A stretch of 64,000 nt of DNA from Papilionanthe hookeriana x Papilionanthe teres (GCA_022702705.1 CM040421.1:71232121-71296120), one strand, 5' to 3'; counted from the stretch's first letter, positions 1-11,559 are shown. The notes: generated by a model from the sequence alone, not told the origin. A program made the numbers and translations.

Positions 1-779
1 ATGCGTTACTTAAATGGAAAATATTGTTGTTGAGGATGTTCTGAAAGAGATCTCCTTTGATCTGCCTTTTTCTGCTTACTAGAGAGAATGTCTTGATTTG
101 TTGTTTTGGCAGCAGCGTTCATACTTTTATTTCGTTACTAGTAAATGCATTATCTTTACTATTTTTTCTTTCTAACCGGAGCACATTTGTTTTACTGAAT
201 TTTGATTTATCATTTCCAATTATTCTATTCGAGGTTTAGCCATCTCATGTAGGAGGGAAAGAGACTGGGAATTGAGAGTGGGGATTTATTAAGCTCATCC
301 CAAATAATTGGGATCATTCTTATGAGATGAATATTACTGCCTATGAATTCTATTCATGAATATTACACATTTAATGAAAATGTTTCTGTAAATATAATGC
401 CCTGAATATTTGAATGTCAGTTTCATTTGTTATATTGCTTTTCTTTTTGATTCTTTGCCATGAAAATGAATTTTTGTACTAGTTAAACCCACAGGAGAAA
501 TGTTATCTATTATAGATAATCAAAGGAATTTTGGATAATCCACATGATGCTAAATTTAGTATTTTTATGTTTGGAAATGACCAATGCAAATGCTTTAAAC
601 AGAGCTTTTCCATTCTATGCGAAGTTAAAATATCATTATCCCGAATATAAAATAAGATTAGCTAATATTAAGCTTTAAACCCAAATGGATCTCGCATGCC
701 ATTCATGGTAGCACAATCACTTTTTTGTTTCACTAGTCTCTGTAATATTCTTGGACTCTACTGATACAAACTAAAGAAA
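1..779. other. AT-rich DNA, nothing recognised
   Basis: No convincing coding region, repeat boundary or RNA gene was found. Short open frames on the + strand have low-complexity, hydrophobic composition typical of chance ORFs in AT-rich DNA. Confidence 0.5.
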
Positions 780-825
780 TTCAGGATAAAATTTCTACTC
801 ACTGTTTCAATTAATATCTTGAAAA

Positions 826-1400
826 ATGACAATAAATTATGTAAAAATTAATGAAATTAGAGATAGAATTATAGCTCTAATGATTGTTGCTGATACTAAG
901 ATTTTTAATGTTACAACTCAAGCTACTCAAGAAGATTTAGATATAGGTTCTAAAGAAAAAATTTGGAATGATCTAGAAGAATTAATACAAATGTTATCTT
1001 TTGAAAAAAGAATTGGATGACATTTAAATGGACATATTGGTAGAGTGGTGAAAATTTTTAGAATTATTCATGATGGCTATGGGTTAGAAGTGATTAATGA
1101 AAATGTAGAAACATATTAGATTTGGCTTTATCATATGCTTTTTTTATTTCTAATATTGAAGTAAAAAATGAGAATATTATTACTTTTAAAATGGATATAA
1201 TGAAACACATATTTTGATTATTGTCTTATAAGAAAAAGAGATTGCAGAGAGCGTAAAGATTGTAGAGTTTTTTAAGTGAAAATTTAAGTGCTGAACATCA
1301 ATTATTAGTTTTAAATTTTAAGATTAAACTTCAAGATTTCAAGATTTGGGATGTTTACTGAAAAAACGAATTCTATGTGGGATAAAGTAACAAACACTGT
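826..1400 (+). pseudogene. RTE endonuclease remnant
   Basis: In RTE elements this domain nicks the target DNA to prime reverse transcription. An open stretch at 826-1017 carries the NDRI-like segment (here EIRDRIIALMIV) and the KEKIWNDLEELI helix. After a stop, reading continues as HLNGHIGR, which aligns with the family's catalytic GDLNGHVG motif. Decayed sequence with the LITYKSG-like (here IITFKMD) and AEHQLLVLNF segments follows. The N-terminal half, with the first catalytic residues, is not seen. Stops and frameshifts make it non-functional. Confidence 0.75.
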
Positions 1401-1639
1401 TTAACAAGTGATAAAAGATGTACTTGGATAATCAAAAGGAAAAAAAAATTATAAATAAATATAGTTTGCACTAAAATAACATTGTTCAAGAAAATATAAA
1501 ATATAAGAAGTATTGTTCTAAAAATTGCTTTAAATGTAAAAAGTAGATAACTGAGAAAAATATGAGGTGTCCCGTATATAGTCTAAGAGAAATTTGCGAT
1601 GCTAAAAATTTTGCTTTTAATGTTCTTGATAATATAGTA

Positions 1640-3290
1640 GATACTAAAGAAGATGAACAATAAATGTATAAACTAGCCAGAATAAAAGTTAATATTTAAT
1701 TCAAGCAAAGTGCATTAAAGATGACAATCAAAAAATATTTTTCTTAAAGGAAGATATTCAACATAGATGAGTGAACTATTTTGATAAACTTTTCAATGAA
1801 GTTTTTGAAAATATGATCGATCATAGTGATCTTAACATCATTAATCATAATAAAACATTTTATTTTTACCGTCACATTAATAAAAAAGAAAGTTAAAGAA
1901 ACTTTAAAGGTGGAAAATAAGTAGGGCCTAATGATACCCAATTGAAGTGTGAGAATATTTAGGAGATTTATGAGTTTCTTGACTTACTAAGCTCTTTAAT
2001 ATTATTTTAAAAACTAGAAAGATGCCTAAGGAGTGGAGGAAGAGTATTTTCGTTAACATTCTTAAGACTAAAAGGGATGCATAAGAGTGTACAATTATAG
2101 AATAACTAATTTGATGCGTCATACTTTAAAATTATGAGAAAGGGTAATTGAACATAGGTTAAGCTGTGAGTCAAAGATTTCTTATAATCAGTTTGGATTT
2201 ATGCCGGGTAGGTCTACTATGGAAACCGTACATTTATTGAGAGGTTTGATGGAGAAGTACATAGAGAATAAGGAGGCTATATTTAGATTTTTTTGTTTAA
2301 TTTTGAAGAAGTATTCAATAAGGTTCCAAAAGAAGTTCTTTGGAGACTTTAGAGAAAAAAAGTACTGATATGGCTTATATGTAGATCATTAAAGATATGT
2401 ATGCTAGAGTTGTTTCTTGTGTTCGAACACATGGAGAATTGACTAAGTATTTTCCTATCTTAATTGGATTACATCAGGGATCGGCTTTAAACCCATATCT
2501 TATTGCTTTAGTTATGGATACTATTTCATTAACATTTACAGGAGGATGTGCCTATGCATTTTGCTGATGATATCCTTATTCTGGATAAGACTCGAGAAAT
2601 AGTTCAGAAAAAAAATTGAATTATGAAGGTCTACATTAGAGTCTAAAGACCTTCATTTGAGTTGATCTAAAATTGAATACATAGTGTAATTTTAGCAGTA
2701 GTAACTCTAATGACATAGTTGTAACTATGAGTGATCAAATAATTAAAAGGTGTGATCATTTTAGATATCTTGGGTTTATTGTTCAAAGTGATGGTGATAT
2801 GGATGGGGATGTTATTAGTAGAACTCAATTTGGTTGGTTGAAGTGGAGGAATGCATCTGACCTATTGTGTGATAGAAAAGTACTGCTTAGACTGAAAGGA
2901 CAATTTTATAAGATGGTGATGAGACCTACAATGCTTTATGACACTGAATGTTAAAGTTAAGTGTTGCCAAGATGAGAATGCTTATGTGGATGAGTGGCTT
3001 AACACTTAGAGACAAAATGTGAAATGAACATATCCTTGGTTGGGTTGGTGTTGCTTCAGTTGCGAACAAAATCAAATAGAGTTGTCTTAGATGATTTGGT
3101 CACATTAAACGTCGAACATAGGAGAATAGATGTTTTAGATTCGACTTATGTTAAGAAACATAGAGGCAAACCTAAAAAGACTTGGTCATATCGTATAAAA
3201 AATGATCTTAATCTATTATGATTAACTAAAAGTATGATACTCAACAGGATGCAATGGAGAAAAAGATTCATGTAGCCGACCTACTTATGA
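1640..3290 (+). pseudogene. RTE reverse transcriptase and C-terminal remnant
   Basis: RT remnants appear in order across several frames: a KCIKDDNQ-like linker (~1715-1760), YFDKLFNE (~1780), WERVIEHRL (~2140), FGFMPGRST (~2190), VPKEVLW (~2325), IGLHQGSALNPY (~2465-2500) and FADDILIL (~2558-2585). The C-terminal region follows as FRYLGFIVQSDG, GWLKWRNAS and RPTMLYDTEC (2727-2954), then RGKPKKTW and a degraded RIHVADP-like end. The FADD polymerase motif is preserved but lies in a different frame from the upstream GLHQG motif, which shows a frameshift. It reads as a dead copy of a retrotransposon polymerase. Confidence 0.85.
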
Positions 3291-3298
3291 TATTTAGG

Positions 3299-3313
3299 TT
3301 TGTTGTTGTTGTT
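3299..3313 (+). repeat. (TTG)n tail of the RTE LINE
   Basis: Four to five TTG units follow directly after the last recognisable RTE codons. Plant RTE elements typically end in short TTG or TTGATG-like repeats, so this marks the 3' terminus. Confidence 0.7.
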
Positions 3314-3399
3314 CTTTTTCTTCAGCTTATAGTTTTAGTTGATTTCAAAATGTTATGTTTTTTTAAAATGTTTTCTTATCTTTTAAGTACACGCTTTAT

Positions 3400-3816
3400 T
3401 CTATTAGTGTTACACCGTAACATGCCTTATGCTTCAATAATTAGACGTGTTTGATGAATATTTAAATGCATTAATAATGTTAGAATTGAGCGATCTTGCG
3501 CTCGATGTATTCTTTTTGTCGAGACGCTCGATTCAACTATAAGCTTGCTAGATTCGACATCGGTTTGACCTTCCAATACGCCCGTAAATCTTCCAAAAGT
3601 GATTTAATGGCTTGATTTGACTCATATAGGACAAATTTTTGTACCATTGGATCTGTCTCATTTAGCTGTTCAGTTTGATTGTAACTTTTCTAAAATTGGA
3701 GTTCTGAAAGACTTTCAATTGAAATTTGAATATTTCTTACTAAAAAAATTACCTCGAGATCCGTGCTATGCCTCACGATTTTTGCCGTATGATGGGAATT
3801 TGTTGATGTCGGATCA
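3400..3816 (-). repeat. Element D partial 3' LTR (U3 part)
   Basis: Homologous to 8020-8455 in the same orientation. Shared stretches include AAAAGTGATTTAATGGCTTG and AATTGAAATTTGAATATTTC. In sense orientation it starts TGATCC at 3816, just after a purine-rich stretch at 3817-3833 that would be the PPT. The R and U5 parts are missing on the left. Confidence 0.7.
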
Positions 3817-3882
3817 TTTGCACCACTATTTTTGAGCGAGACCAATTTCATCATCTGAAAATATTGAAATTCAGAGCACTTG

Positions 3883-3884
<2 letters not shown>

Positions 3885-3944
<60 letters not shown>
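3885..3944. repeat. (TA)n microsatellite
   Basis: About 60 bp of perfect TA dinucleotide repeat, followed by a short CATA-type degenerate edge. It lies just inside the 3' LTR of element D. Confidence 0.98.
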
Positions 3945-3948
<4 letters not shown>

Positions 3949-4329
3949 CATACATGTATATATATATATTACTATTAAGATTTCTATGAGAATAAAATAA
4001 ACACATTCATAATGTTGGCGCTTATTGCTCCATGTGGTGGGGATTTAATCCTTAGCCAATGCAAAATACCATTTATTAGTTCTGCATTGCCCCTACTTTG
4101 CCAAAACTTCTCTGCCAGCGGCGGGATCCATGCAGATAGTGACGGGATGGCTAAATGGTTGTGGAATTCAGAACGCAGAACGACGAGCGGGAGTGAATGG
4201 TGGAATTCCGCTGAACGACGGGAATACTAAGCAGATCTCATTTTTTTTAATGACTAAAAAAAATTTTCTATCATAAATGCGGATGATTTTTTCGTTTATA
4301 AATAGGCAAGAAGATAAGCGTAGAGGTAA

Positions 4330-4640
4330 AGTCCTCATATCTGTCTAGCAGGTGATCTAAGATTTTCCAAAAGAAGAAAGTCATCCTCAACTTATGTAGC
4401 AGGTGATCGAAGGGATCTTCTTTCTTATTGTGGTGAAAAAAAAAGTTACTGTGGTGCAGAAGAAAGCCATCCCCGTCCTATTTAGCAGATGATCAACGAG
4501 CTTTCACGTTGTGAGATGAAGAAAATTGTCTATGTCCCTGCCCAGCAGGTGACCCAAGATCACTTTTTCGTTCTTGAGATGAAGAAAGTTATCCCAATCC
4601 TTGGCAAGTAAGTGACCTGATATCTTCTTTCTTGTTGATG
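4330..4640. repeat. Degenerate ~62 bp tandem array in element D
   Basis: The motif AGCAGGTGATC, or a close variant, recurs near 4348, 4398, 4483, 4546 and 4608. Each is preceded by a GAAGAAAGTCATCC-like segment. The last two intervals are 62-63 bp and earlier ones are irregular. Confidence 0.7.
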
Positions 4641-4828
4641 TCACACATTTCAGAGGAGATGAAGAAAAACTAAAGTTTTCCAACTGCGTTTCCTGGTGAA
4701 CAATTCTGTATTTCTGTGAGGAGATATCTGAATAATCTCGACTCTTAGTGTTTGTTCATCTTTATAGCTTTCTAATGTGACATTTGTTGATGATAATAAT
4801 GTATTTATTTTTACGTCATTGACATTGC

Positions 4829-5118
4829 TTTTCCTTTTCCTTTTGAGCTATGGTTACTTAATTTCTAGAATGATGTCACCCAACTTATGGGTCATTTTTT
4901 TCCTACTTGATGGGTACATATTAGTGTCGGCCTCTAGGCTTCTACCTTTTGAGATTCTTTCACTTGTACCTTCTAAGGTTGCTTTTCCCTTTCTTTTTGA
5001 GTCGTGGTTACCTAATTTCTAAAATGATGTCACCCAACTTATGGGTAATTGTTGTCCCACTTGATGGGTGCATATTTGTGTCAACCCCTAGGCTTCTAAC
5101 TTCTGAGATTCTTTGACT
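4829..5118. repeat. ~154 bp tandem duplication in element D
   Basis: Two adjacent copies each contain ATGATGTCACCCAACTTATG, starting at 4870 and 5024, followed by a CACTTGATGGGTGCATA-like stretch and a TAGGCTTCTA block. The spacing is 154 bp. Confidence 0.85.
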
Positions 5119-5289
5119 TCTCAAATAAGTGGAAGTCAATCATCAAAGTTAGCATGTGCACTTTATATAAAAAGAATCTTGTACCTTTTGAGGGTCATGC
5201 CTTATGAGATCTACTCCTTCTTAAGCTTGTATCTTCTAACATTTGTGACTTCTTAAGTTTATGCTTTCTAGAAGCTTGAAATGTGTCGG

Positions 5290-5462
5290 TGCCTTCTGAG
5301 AATTATAGCTTTCTAAGGTCTTTGATATACTTGTGCCTTTTGCGGCATGTAGCCTCTGAGGTCATTGATGTAGATGTGCATTATGAGACTGGTAGCCTTT
5401 TGAGGTCTTTGATGTACCTGTGCATCCTGAGGCTTCTAGTATTTTGAGATCTTTAAGTGGAG
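5290..5462. repeat. ~44 bp tandem array in element D
   Basis: Imperfect units of the form GTGCCTTCTGAGG...TTTGATGTA repeat about four times at roughly 44 bp. This is a different sequence from the neighbouring arrays. Confidence 0.7.
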
Positions 5463-5519
5463 ATCCCGTCAACCAATTATACTTTTGGAGTTTTTCTAGT
5501 GAGGTCCCTGTCTACTATT

Positions 5520-5860
5520 TGCTTCCCATCAAGGCTTGCCTCCTAGGCTCATCTTTTTAGGGCATGGTAGCTTCCCATCGAGTCTTCTCTCTTAGGCTCA
5601 ACTTCTAGAGGTTTTGTATCAGGTCTCAACTTTTCAGCTAAACTTCCAGGGTTATGGTATATTCCGTTGAGTCTTGCCTTTTGAGCCCACCTTCCAGGGG
5701 TATTGGATCTTCCCATCGAGCCATGCCTCTTGGGCTCAACTTTCAGGAGCAACATATCTTCCCATCGAGTCTTGTATCTTGGGCTTGACTTCTGGTGGTA
5801 CGATATCTTCTCATTGAGTCTTACATCTTGGGTTTGATTTTTAAAGGAAGTAGTGGAAAC
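5520..5860. repeat. ~48 bp tandem array in element D
   Basis: About seven imperfect units contain CTTCCCATCGAGTCTTG followed by a TTGGGCTCAACTT-like block, near 5526, 5575, 5670, 5715, 5763 and 5811, spaced by about 48 bp or a multiple. Open frames over it are only translations of the repeat. Confidence 0.8.
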
Positions 5861-5958
5861 CTTGTCTACCGCTAAGGGACTTTCTACAAATAAATTATTT
5901 CGTGAGAGATTGAGAACATTTCACTGAACGACTGTTTAAAATAACATGAAAAATCTTG

Positions 5959-7489
5959 CTAAAATAAAATTAGAAGTTTATATGCTAGTCTTCTACTCAA
6001 ATATGATAATTCGGAGTTATATTTCTCATTTGATAACCCCGATAAGTTTCTTCTGGATCCCATTGTCTTGTTTTTAAGTAGCGTCCCGGGTGACCTTGGC
6101 GTATCATACATTAAATTTCTTTTTTTAAAAATGAAAACACTTTTTGTTGAATGTTTTTTTGCACAGTGGAAAAGACAATATTGAAACTGGTCTCCACCAT
6201 CTGAATTTTTTAACGACCTTAGCAACTTGATGAACTCTTCATCCTTAATGGCCATTGGAATGTTGACATATGTCATGTTTAGTGGTGTATGTTCTTTTCT
6301 GATCGAGACTCTCATTGCTGGTTTGCGGGTCGAGGGATATCACAATTTCCTTATTGTTTGAACTTCTTTCATTGTGAGATTTGATCGGTGTCTCCAATAT
6401 TACCATTGTGTTTGCATCCCAATTGCTCGAATTGTTTCTTGTGTGCAGTAATGGCCTATTTTTTAGAGATTTTAACTTCACTACAATTGAAAAGATCAGC
6501 ATAAGAGTGAACTGTTTCTTGCATTAGCGATGAGTATTAAGATTCTGGGCGGAGCCCTCCAAGAAAGACGCTCCATAGTAGTTAAGAATTCACCCTTTGG
6601 AAGTGAAGAGCTTCAGTGGAGAATCTGCGGAAATAGTCCTTAAGCAACTCTCCTTCATTCTGGAAAATTCCTAAAAATGGAATGATTACTTGATGATCCA
6701 CTGGTCCACCATGAACTGTTTCAAAAATATTCTGGCAGGCTCATTAAAAGTGTTGATAGTGCCCCATGGAAGGGAATAGAACCAGGTGCGAGCTTGTCCT
6801 CGGAGATTGGTCGGGAATACTTGAAATAGAAGCACATTAGAGGCACATTGAATGTGCATGATGGTTCAATAGTAATCAGCATGCTTGTAGGGGTCAGTTA
6901 CTCTTTTGTAGGTGTCGATGTTTGGGAGCTTGAAACCCGCTAGGACGAGTGGTTAGAGAACCTGCTAAAGGAAAAGATTCTTTGAAGTTGCAGCGAGTGG
7001 GGAAGTAATCCATTTTCTCCAAAGGAAACTCTTCGAGGGCCAAGCATCATAACTTGTTGTGAATGAAACCTTTAGAAATAGTAGCAAGGTGAGGCAGTTC
7101 CAGGTGGGTTTCATGAAACAGATGAGTAGAACTTACATTATCCATAAGGCCATCATCCTCTTATGACAAGGGAAAGGTTCCTTCACTGGGAAGAGTCCCG
7201 GTACAATTATTTTCATACATCATATTTCCTTTTGATTGTTGAATTGGTGGAAAGTAAGCTCCACTGAAAGCAGCTACCGCGCCTTGCATAGGAGTTGTAG
7301 AATATCTAAATGTGACTCCTCCATCCTACATACTCGGTCTTCGAATGTATGACCCAAGGCACCTTTGCCATATGGATTAAAGTGGGAGGATGTCGAGACC
7401 TGATGCCCTTGGGTTTGTGACTACCGTCTAGAGTGCTGGGTGTTGGAGTGGGATTTTCCGCTGTTGCGAGTGTTGCGTCTGGTGACCAT
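5959..7489 (-). pseudogene. gag: Gypsy gag remnant of element D
   Basis: Gag forms the particle shell of the retrotransposon. The probable start is the ATG at 7489 (MVTRRNTRN), 42 bases past the PBS. The central gag domain is clear between 6900 and 6540: NIDTYKRVTDPYKHADYY, then QVFPTNLRGQARTWFYSLPW, a NEPARIFLKQF stretch, and NEGELLKDYFRRFSTEALHF. Near 6300-6150 a second block, HTPLNMTYVNIPMAIKDEE then QYCLFHCAKKHSTKSVF, matches the family's YC.FH...GH.T..C knuckle with the last Cys lost. Stops and frame changes are frequent. No pol follows in sense direction. Confidence 0.75.
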
Positions 7490-7530
7490 GCAATAAGTCT
7501 CGCAAGTATTTTAGTGGTGGGAATGCTTGT

Positions 7531-7548
7531 TTCTTATAAACAACACCA
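7531..7548 (-). promoter_or_regulatory. Decayed primer-binding site of element D
   Basis: In sense orientation this reads TGGTGTTGTTTATAAGAA. It matches the common gypsy PBS form TGGCGCCGTTTGTGGGAA except for C-to-T and G-to-A changes. It lies 3 bases inside the LTR boundary. Confidence 0.6.
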
Positions 7549-7551
7549 AAG

Positions 7552-8455
7552 TGAAGTGTGCTAGAAAATTTAAGGCAGTAGAGTAACAGATCATCATCTT
7601 AACACTGTATTAGGGTTTAGGGTCACCACACATTCAGATAAAAGAAAACAATAAATAGAGACACCAGAAGCTTTTACGTGGAAAACCTGAAAAGGAAAAA
7701 AAAATCACGGTGTCTGACCCAATTTAAGAGATCCACTAGGAATTGATGATTACAGTTACAACCCATTGCTCCATAGTCGGGAAAGGGTTAGACATTCTCT
7801 TGAGTTAACGGTGTGCAGATGTACTTGTTACAAGGAATGGGAGGCGATAAATGGTGATGAGTGGTGGTTAAAGGTGGTTGGCAGCGAGCGACTGTTGTAG
7901 GAGTGATGCTGGACTTTAGCTCAACCTCCAAGCATCAATCTTCTTTAGGCTTATAGCTCTCTCCCCCTTCAAGAAAGGGGAAGCCTCTATTTATAGAGTT
8001 TTGGTTATAATTAATAAAGAATTTGAATTACTCCGATTAGACGACTAGATAGATTCATTTGGTCAGGTGGTGTTTGATGGATATTTAAGTTTTGATGGAT
8101 ACTTAAGTGCCTTAGCGATGTGTAATTTCAGCGATATTTGGTTCGTTGGATTCATATTGTCGTGATGCTCGATTCGACTAAAAACTCATCAGATTCGACC
8201 TTCCAAATATGCCAAAAAACTTCTAAAAGTGATTTAATGGCTTGATCTGGGCCTGATTTGGCTTGGATTTGACCATTTTGTAAACATTGGGTCCATCTCA
8301 TCAAGCCAGTCAATTTGACTATAATTTTGCCGAAATCAGAGCTCTAGAAAATTATTAATTGAAATTTGAATATTTCCTGCTCTAAATGTTGCCTCGAGGT
8401 CATGACATGTCTCAAAATTCATGCCGGATAATGAAAATTTGTTTATGGCATATCA
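7552..8455 (-). repeat. Element D 5' LTR
   Basis: In sense orientation it starts TGATAT at 8455 and ends near 7552 just before the PBS, about 904 bp. It contains a strong TATA box (7988-7995). The outer ~430 bp is shared with the 3' LTR fragment at 3400-3816; the inner end is inferred from the PBS position. Confidence 0.65.
7988..7995 (-). promoter_or_regulatory. TATA box in element D LTR
   Basis: The - strand reads CTCTATAAATAGAGG, a consensus plant TATA box inside a short palindrome, about 460 bp from the LTR start and ~500 bp upstream of the gag ATG. Confidence 0.7.
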
Positions 8456-9480
8456 ACTTCATTTATAGATGATAAATTTAAGTCACCTCCAAAAGTGAAT
8501 GAAATTTGTACTTGGAAATTATCTTGGTATTTGCAGAGCTAATAGCTAGCCAATAACGGCGGGGGGGTATTTAAGTTAAATTAGTTGGAGAGAAAAAATG
8601 TGTGGTGTAAAAGTTTCTCCATTTTATATAGGGGTAAAGGAGTTGGTCTTATAATTGCAAATCTACTAGTGAAATCTTAATTTCAATAAGGATTAAGTGG
8701 ATATAGGTCGGCTGTGTGCTTAATCATAGAAAGTATGTATTGTTTATACCCACTAGTTTAGTTTTCATTGTTCCACTTTATTGTTCATTCACTTATTTAC
8801 TTGGGCTTGAATATTATGCATAAAATTTATTGCTTGAACAAAATACATAGCTTATTTCCTTATGATGACTGAAAATGAATATTTGCTCACTTAGTTATAA
8901 CAGTCTCGACGATTGATTTTTACTCAGCTTGGTGAATTTGGGCATTTGTTCCTCTCATATGGGTTGGATATTGAGTGAAACAAATATTCATTTGGTTAGT
9001 TTTGCCAAGCTCTGGCATGACATATTAGCATTAACAACTCAAAGAATGGAACATCCCAGCATAGTATGAATAAGGATGAGAATGATATCCACATTGCTGA
9101 GTTTGATAATTATATTCGTGTTAGCTATATGAATTCACTCAAGATACTTTTTTTAAATCCTTGTTAAGTTTGTGTGATGAGAGAAATGAATTTGCCTAAG
9201 CTAAAACTATCATTCACCATTGGAGCATTTGGCTCTCTTTCAGGCCAATTTAGCTATGCACCATGTACCATCTATTTCTGAAAGGAGGATATCCACCACT
9301 TTCGAAGAAAGAGGAAGTCCAAGCTCCTCTACAAATACAATCCATACGTCGAGTTACAAACTATTATTCTTCTCAAACTTTGAAGACAAGAATTCCATAA
9401 TAATGATAATTGTCCAATCTTTGTATCCATGTGTTTATGTATATTTTTGATTATTTTATGAAAATTCAATGAATTTTTTA
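8456..9480. other. Unexplained; possible copia-type LTR fragment
   Basis: Around 8620-8720 the sequence TTTTATATAGGGGTAAAGG, then AAGTGGATATAGGTCGGC, resembles the TATA and 3'-terminal 'GGATGTAGGTC' signature of copia-type LTRs. No tRNA-Met PBS and no gag or pol was found. A 76-codon open frame at 9220-9450 has no recognisable domain and is probably chance. Confidence 0.3.
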
Positions 9481-10196
9481 TTGTCTGTTACTGTAAAATA
9501 TTTCATTAGTTGTTATAAAAACATTTGTGGTTTATGTTCATTATTGAATGATAAAAATTTCCAGTAAGCATTTGTGGTTTATATTCATTATTGAAGGAGC
9601 AAAATTTCCACTAGTTGCAAGAATATTATATACATCTTATTTACTTTTAAACATGAAATTATTTAATTGTATTGAAAATAATGATATCTTGATGTGAACC
9701 ATAGAACTTATGTTGCTAATAATAGGTGACAACAAAGCTTAATATTGGAAACTATTTAATTTTTGCTGTTAAGCAAGGCGTAATTCCCTCAGAATTTCCT
9801 ATACCTAATACAATGAAAGAAATTTCAAACTCTCCACACAAATCTTTTCAAATTAAAACAAAACTTAAAATTTAAAAATTTCCAAATATTGAGTTATTTT
9901 TAGGTAAGTGTAATTCACTCAAAGTTTTTCCTATACTAAATCCAATTAGAAAAGCTTACAAAACATTTCAAATAAATGAAAACAAGTCATTAAAACAAAC
10001 GAACCCTACAAACAAAACTCATCATTTATCCCAAGTGTGGGAAAAATCAATGAAGCTTGAAAAGAAATCATCAAAACCAAAATATGAAAACAAATCTTTG
10101 AACATTTCAAAATATTTTGAAACAAACTTTTTGAAACTAAAAACAAACATTTTGTAACTAAAATAAAACAACTAATGAAACCTTTATAATTTGCTC
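9481..10196. other. AT-rich DNA, nothing recognised
   Basis: Only A-rich low-complexity sequence with scattered direct repeats, such as CATTTGTGGTTTAT twice near 9520-9580. No coding or element boundary is visible. Confidence 0.5.
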
Positions 10197-10845
10197 TTGG
10201 TGTTTTTCATCCCTATCCACTCACCTTGTTTACATATTAGGCTGAATTGAGTCCACATGTGCTTTCCATCCTAATGTAATCAAAATTATTAAAACATTTT
10301 TGATTAGTTCCCAGGTGGACGTAAGATCAATGTGTGTTTTCCATTCAATCTAATCGCCTTGTTTACCTATTAGGGTGAATGTGAGTCCACATGCGCTTTT
10401 AATCCTAATGTATTCAAGTTTAATGAATCCTTTTTTTATTAGAACTCGGGTGGATGTAAGATCCATGTGTGCTTTCTATCATAATCTAATCACCTTGTAT
10501 ACATATTATACTGAATGGGAGTTCACATGCGCTTTTCATCATAATGTTTTCAAGTATAATGAAACCTTTTTGGTTAGCTCTCGGGTGAATGTAAGATCCA
10601 TGTGTGTTTCCCATCTCTATCTAATCTCTTTGTTCACCTCTTAGTGTGAATGTGTGTACACATGTGCTTTCTACTCTAACATACTCAAGATTCATGAAAT
10701 CTTTTTTTGTTAACTCTCGGGTAAATGTAAGATCCATATATGTATTCTATCCCAATATAATCTCCTTGTTCACCTCTTGGGTTGAATATAAGTCCATGCA
10801 TAATTTCCACCTAAAGTGTTCAAATAAATTTTGAAAAAATCTTTT
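10197..10845. repeat. Tandem array, ~135 bp unit with dimeric substructure
   Basis: The landmark CTTGTTYACMTATTAGG...TGAAT recurs at 10225, 10358, 10494, 10629 and 10765, intervals of 133-136 bp, giving nearly five units. Each unit holds two related halves of about 67 bp: one with AGTCCACATGTGCTTTC and one with GTAAGATCCATGTGTG. A degenerate trace (TTATTAACTCTCAGATC) continues to about 10915, next to copy X1. Open frames across the array are repeat translations. Confidence 0.9.
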
Positions 10846-11559
10846 AAAATGAATTAAAAAAACTTTTCTAAGTCAAAATGAATGGGTATCTTTTTATTAA
10901 CTCTCAGATCTTGGAAATGTTTGTGTTAGTCGCTTGATTTTTTGAAAATAATTTATTTTAATATATATATATATATAATTTTGATTTTGAAAAATAGTAT
11001 TTTAATATTGAAAGAAAAATGAGACCAGATGAATCTCATTCATTTAACAGTTTAGATGGTGGAACACAATACCACAAGTAATACACCACCCCGAGAGATA
11101 AGCATATCACTTGTTAGTAGGCTCAATAATTTAACTAAGAAACTTTTGACATCCATATAGTCTGCAAATTTTGTGACAGATAATTCTCCTACCTAATATG
11201 AAGATTAGATGGGGTTGATATTAACTGGGTCCCTTAATTTCCTATAAGGGCAAGCATATAGTTAATTACATTTCAAATGATCAAAGTCACTTATCAAAAC
11301 TTTCGATAATGATTAGGGATTTCGTCTTCAAAAATTCAAAGTTAAGATTTCACAGTTTTTTGTAGGAAATGTCAAGTGCGAATGGACCAACTGCAAGAAA
11401 CTATTCTAGAGACGAAAGGAATAGGAGGTAGAGGATGTCACAGATCTTGAGGCAAACCTCAATGACTTCTCAAACTATTCTATTGTTTGGCTTTACATCT
11501 TGAAAGTAGAGTTATTTAATTTTTACTCCTGCCATTTATTTAAAATTTAGGGCTTACAC

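Larger units (their letters stand above)
780..3313 (+). mobile_element. Decayed RTE-type LINE, 5'-truncated
   Basis: Collinear remnants of a single RTE-clade protein run from the middle of the endonuclease, through reverse transcriptase, to the C-terminal region, and end in a (TTG)n tail at 3299-3313. Many frameshifts and stops break the frame and the endonuclease N-terminus is absent, so this is an old dead copy. Recognition rests on order and motifs: LNGHIGR in the endonuclease, FGFMPGRST, GLHQGSALNPY and FADD in RT, then FRYLGFIVQSDG and KWRNAS. No target-site duplication could be identified. The 3' end abuts the truncated LTR of element D near 3400. Confidence 0.85.
3400..8455 (-). mobile_element. 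Element D: decayed gypsy element with gag, no visible pol
   Basis: A - strand LTR element. The 5' LTR (7552-8455) and a partial 3' LTR (about 3400-3816) share a collinear stretch of about 400 bp, including the ends TGATATGCCATAAACAAATT and TGATCCGACATCAACAAATT. Inside the 5' LTR boundary is a decayed PBS, then gag from about 7489. Between gag and the 3' LTR there is about 2 kb of tandem repeats and no recognisable protease, RT or integrase. The gag central region and zinc-knuckle neighbourhood resemble the Tat/Ogre side of Ty3/gypsy. It is either a gag-only non-autonomous element or an internally deleted one. The missing part of the 3' LTR lies toward the RTE. Confidence 0.7.

Noticed and set aside
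14..79. Short ORF at the window start (MENIVVEDVLKEISFDLPF) as a host exon
   Set aside because: Only 22 codons, no splice context or homology that I can recognise; kept as unproven.
3690..3947. 85-codon ORF on - starting MYIYIYIY
   Set aside because: Translation of the (TA)n microsatellite; no domain.
10375..10834. Two adjoining ORFs on +
   Set aside because: Translations of the ~135 bp tandem array.
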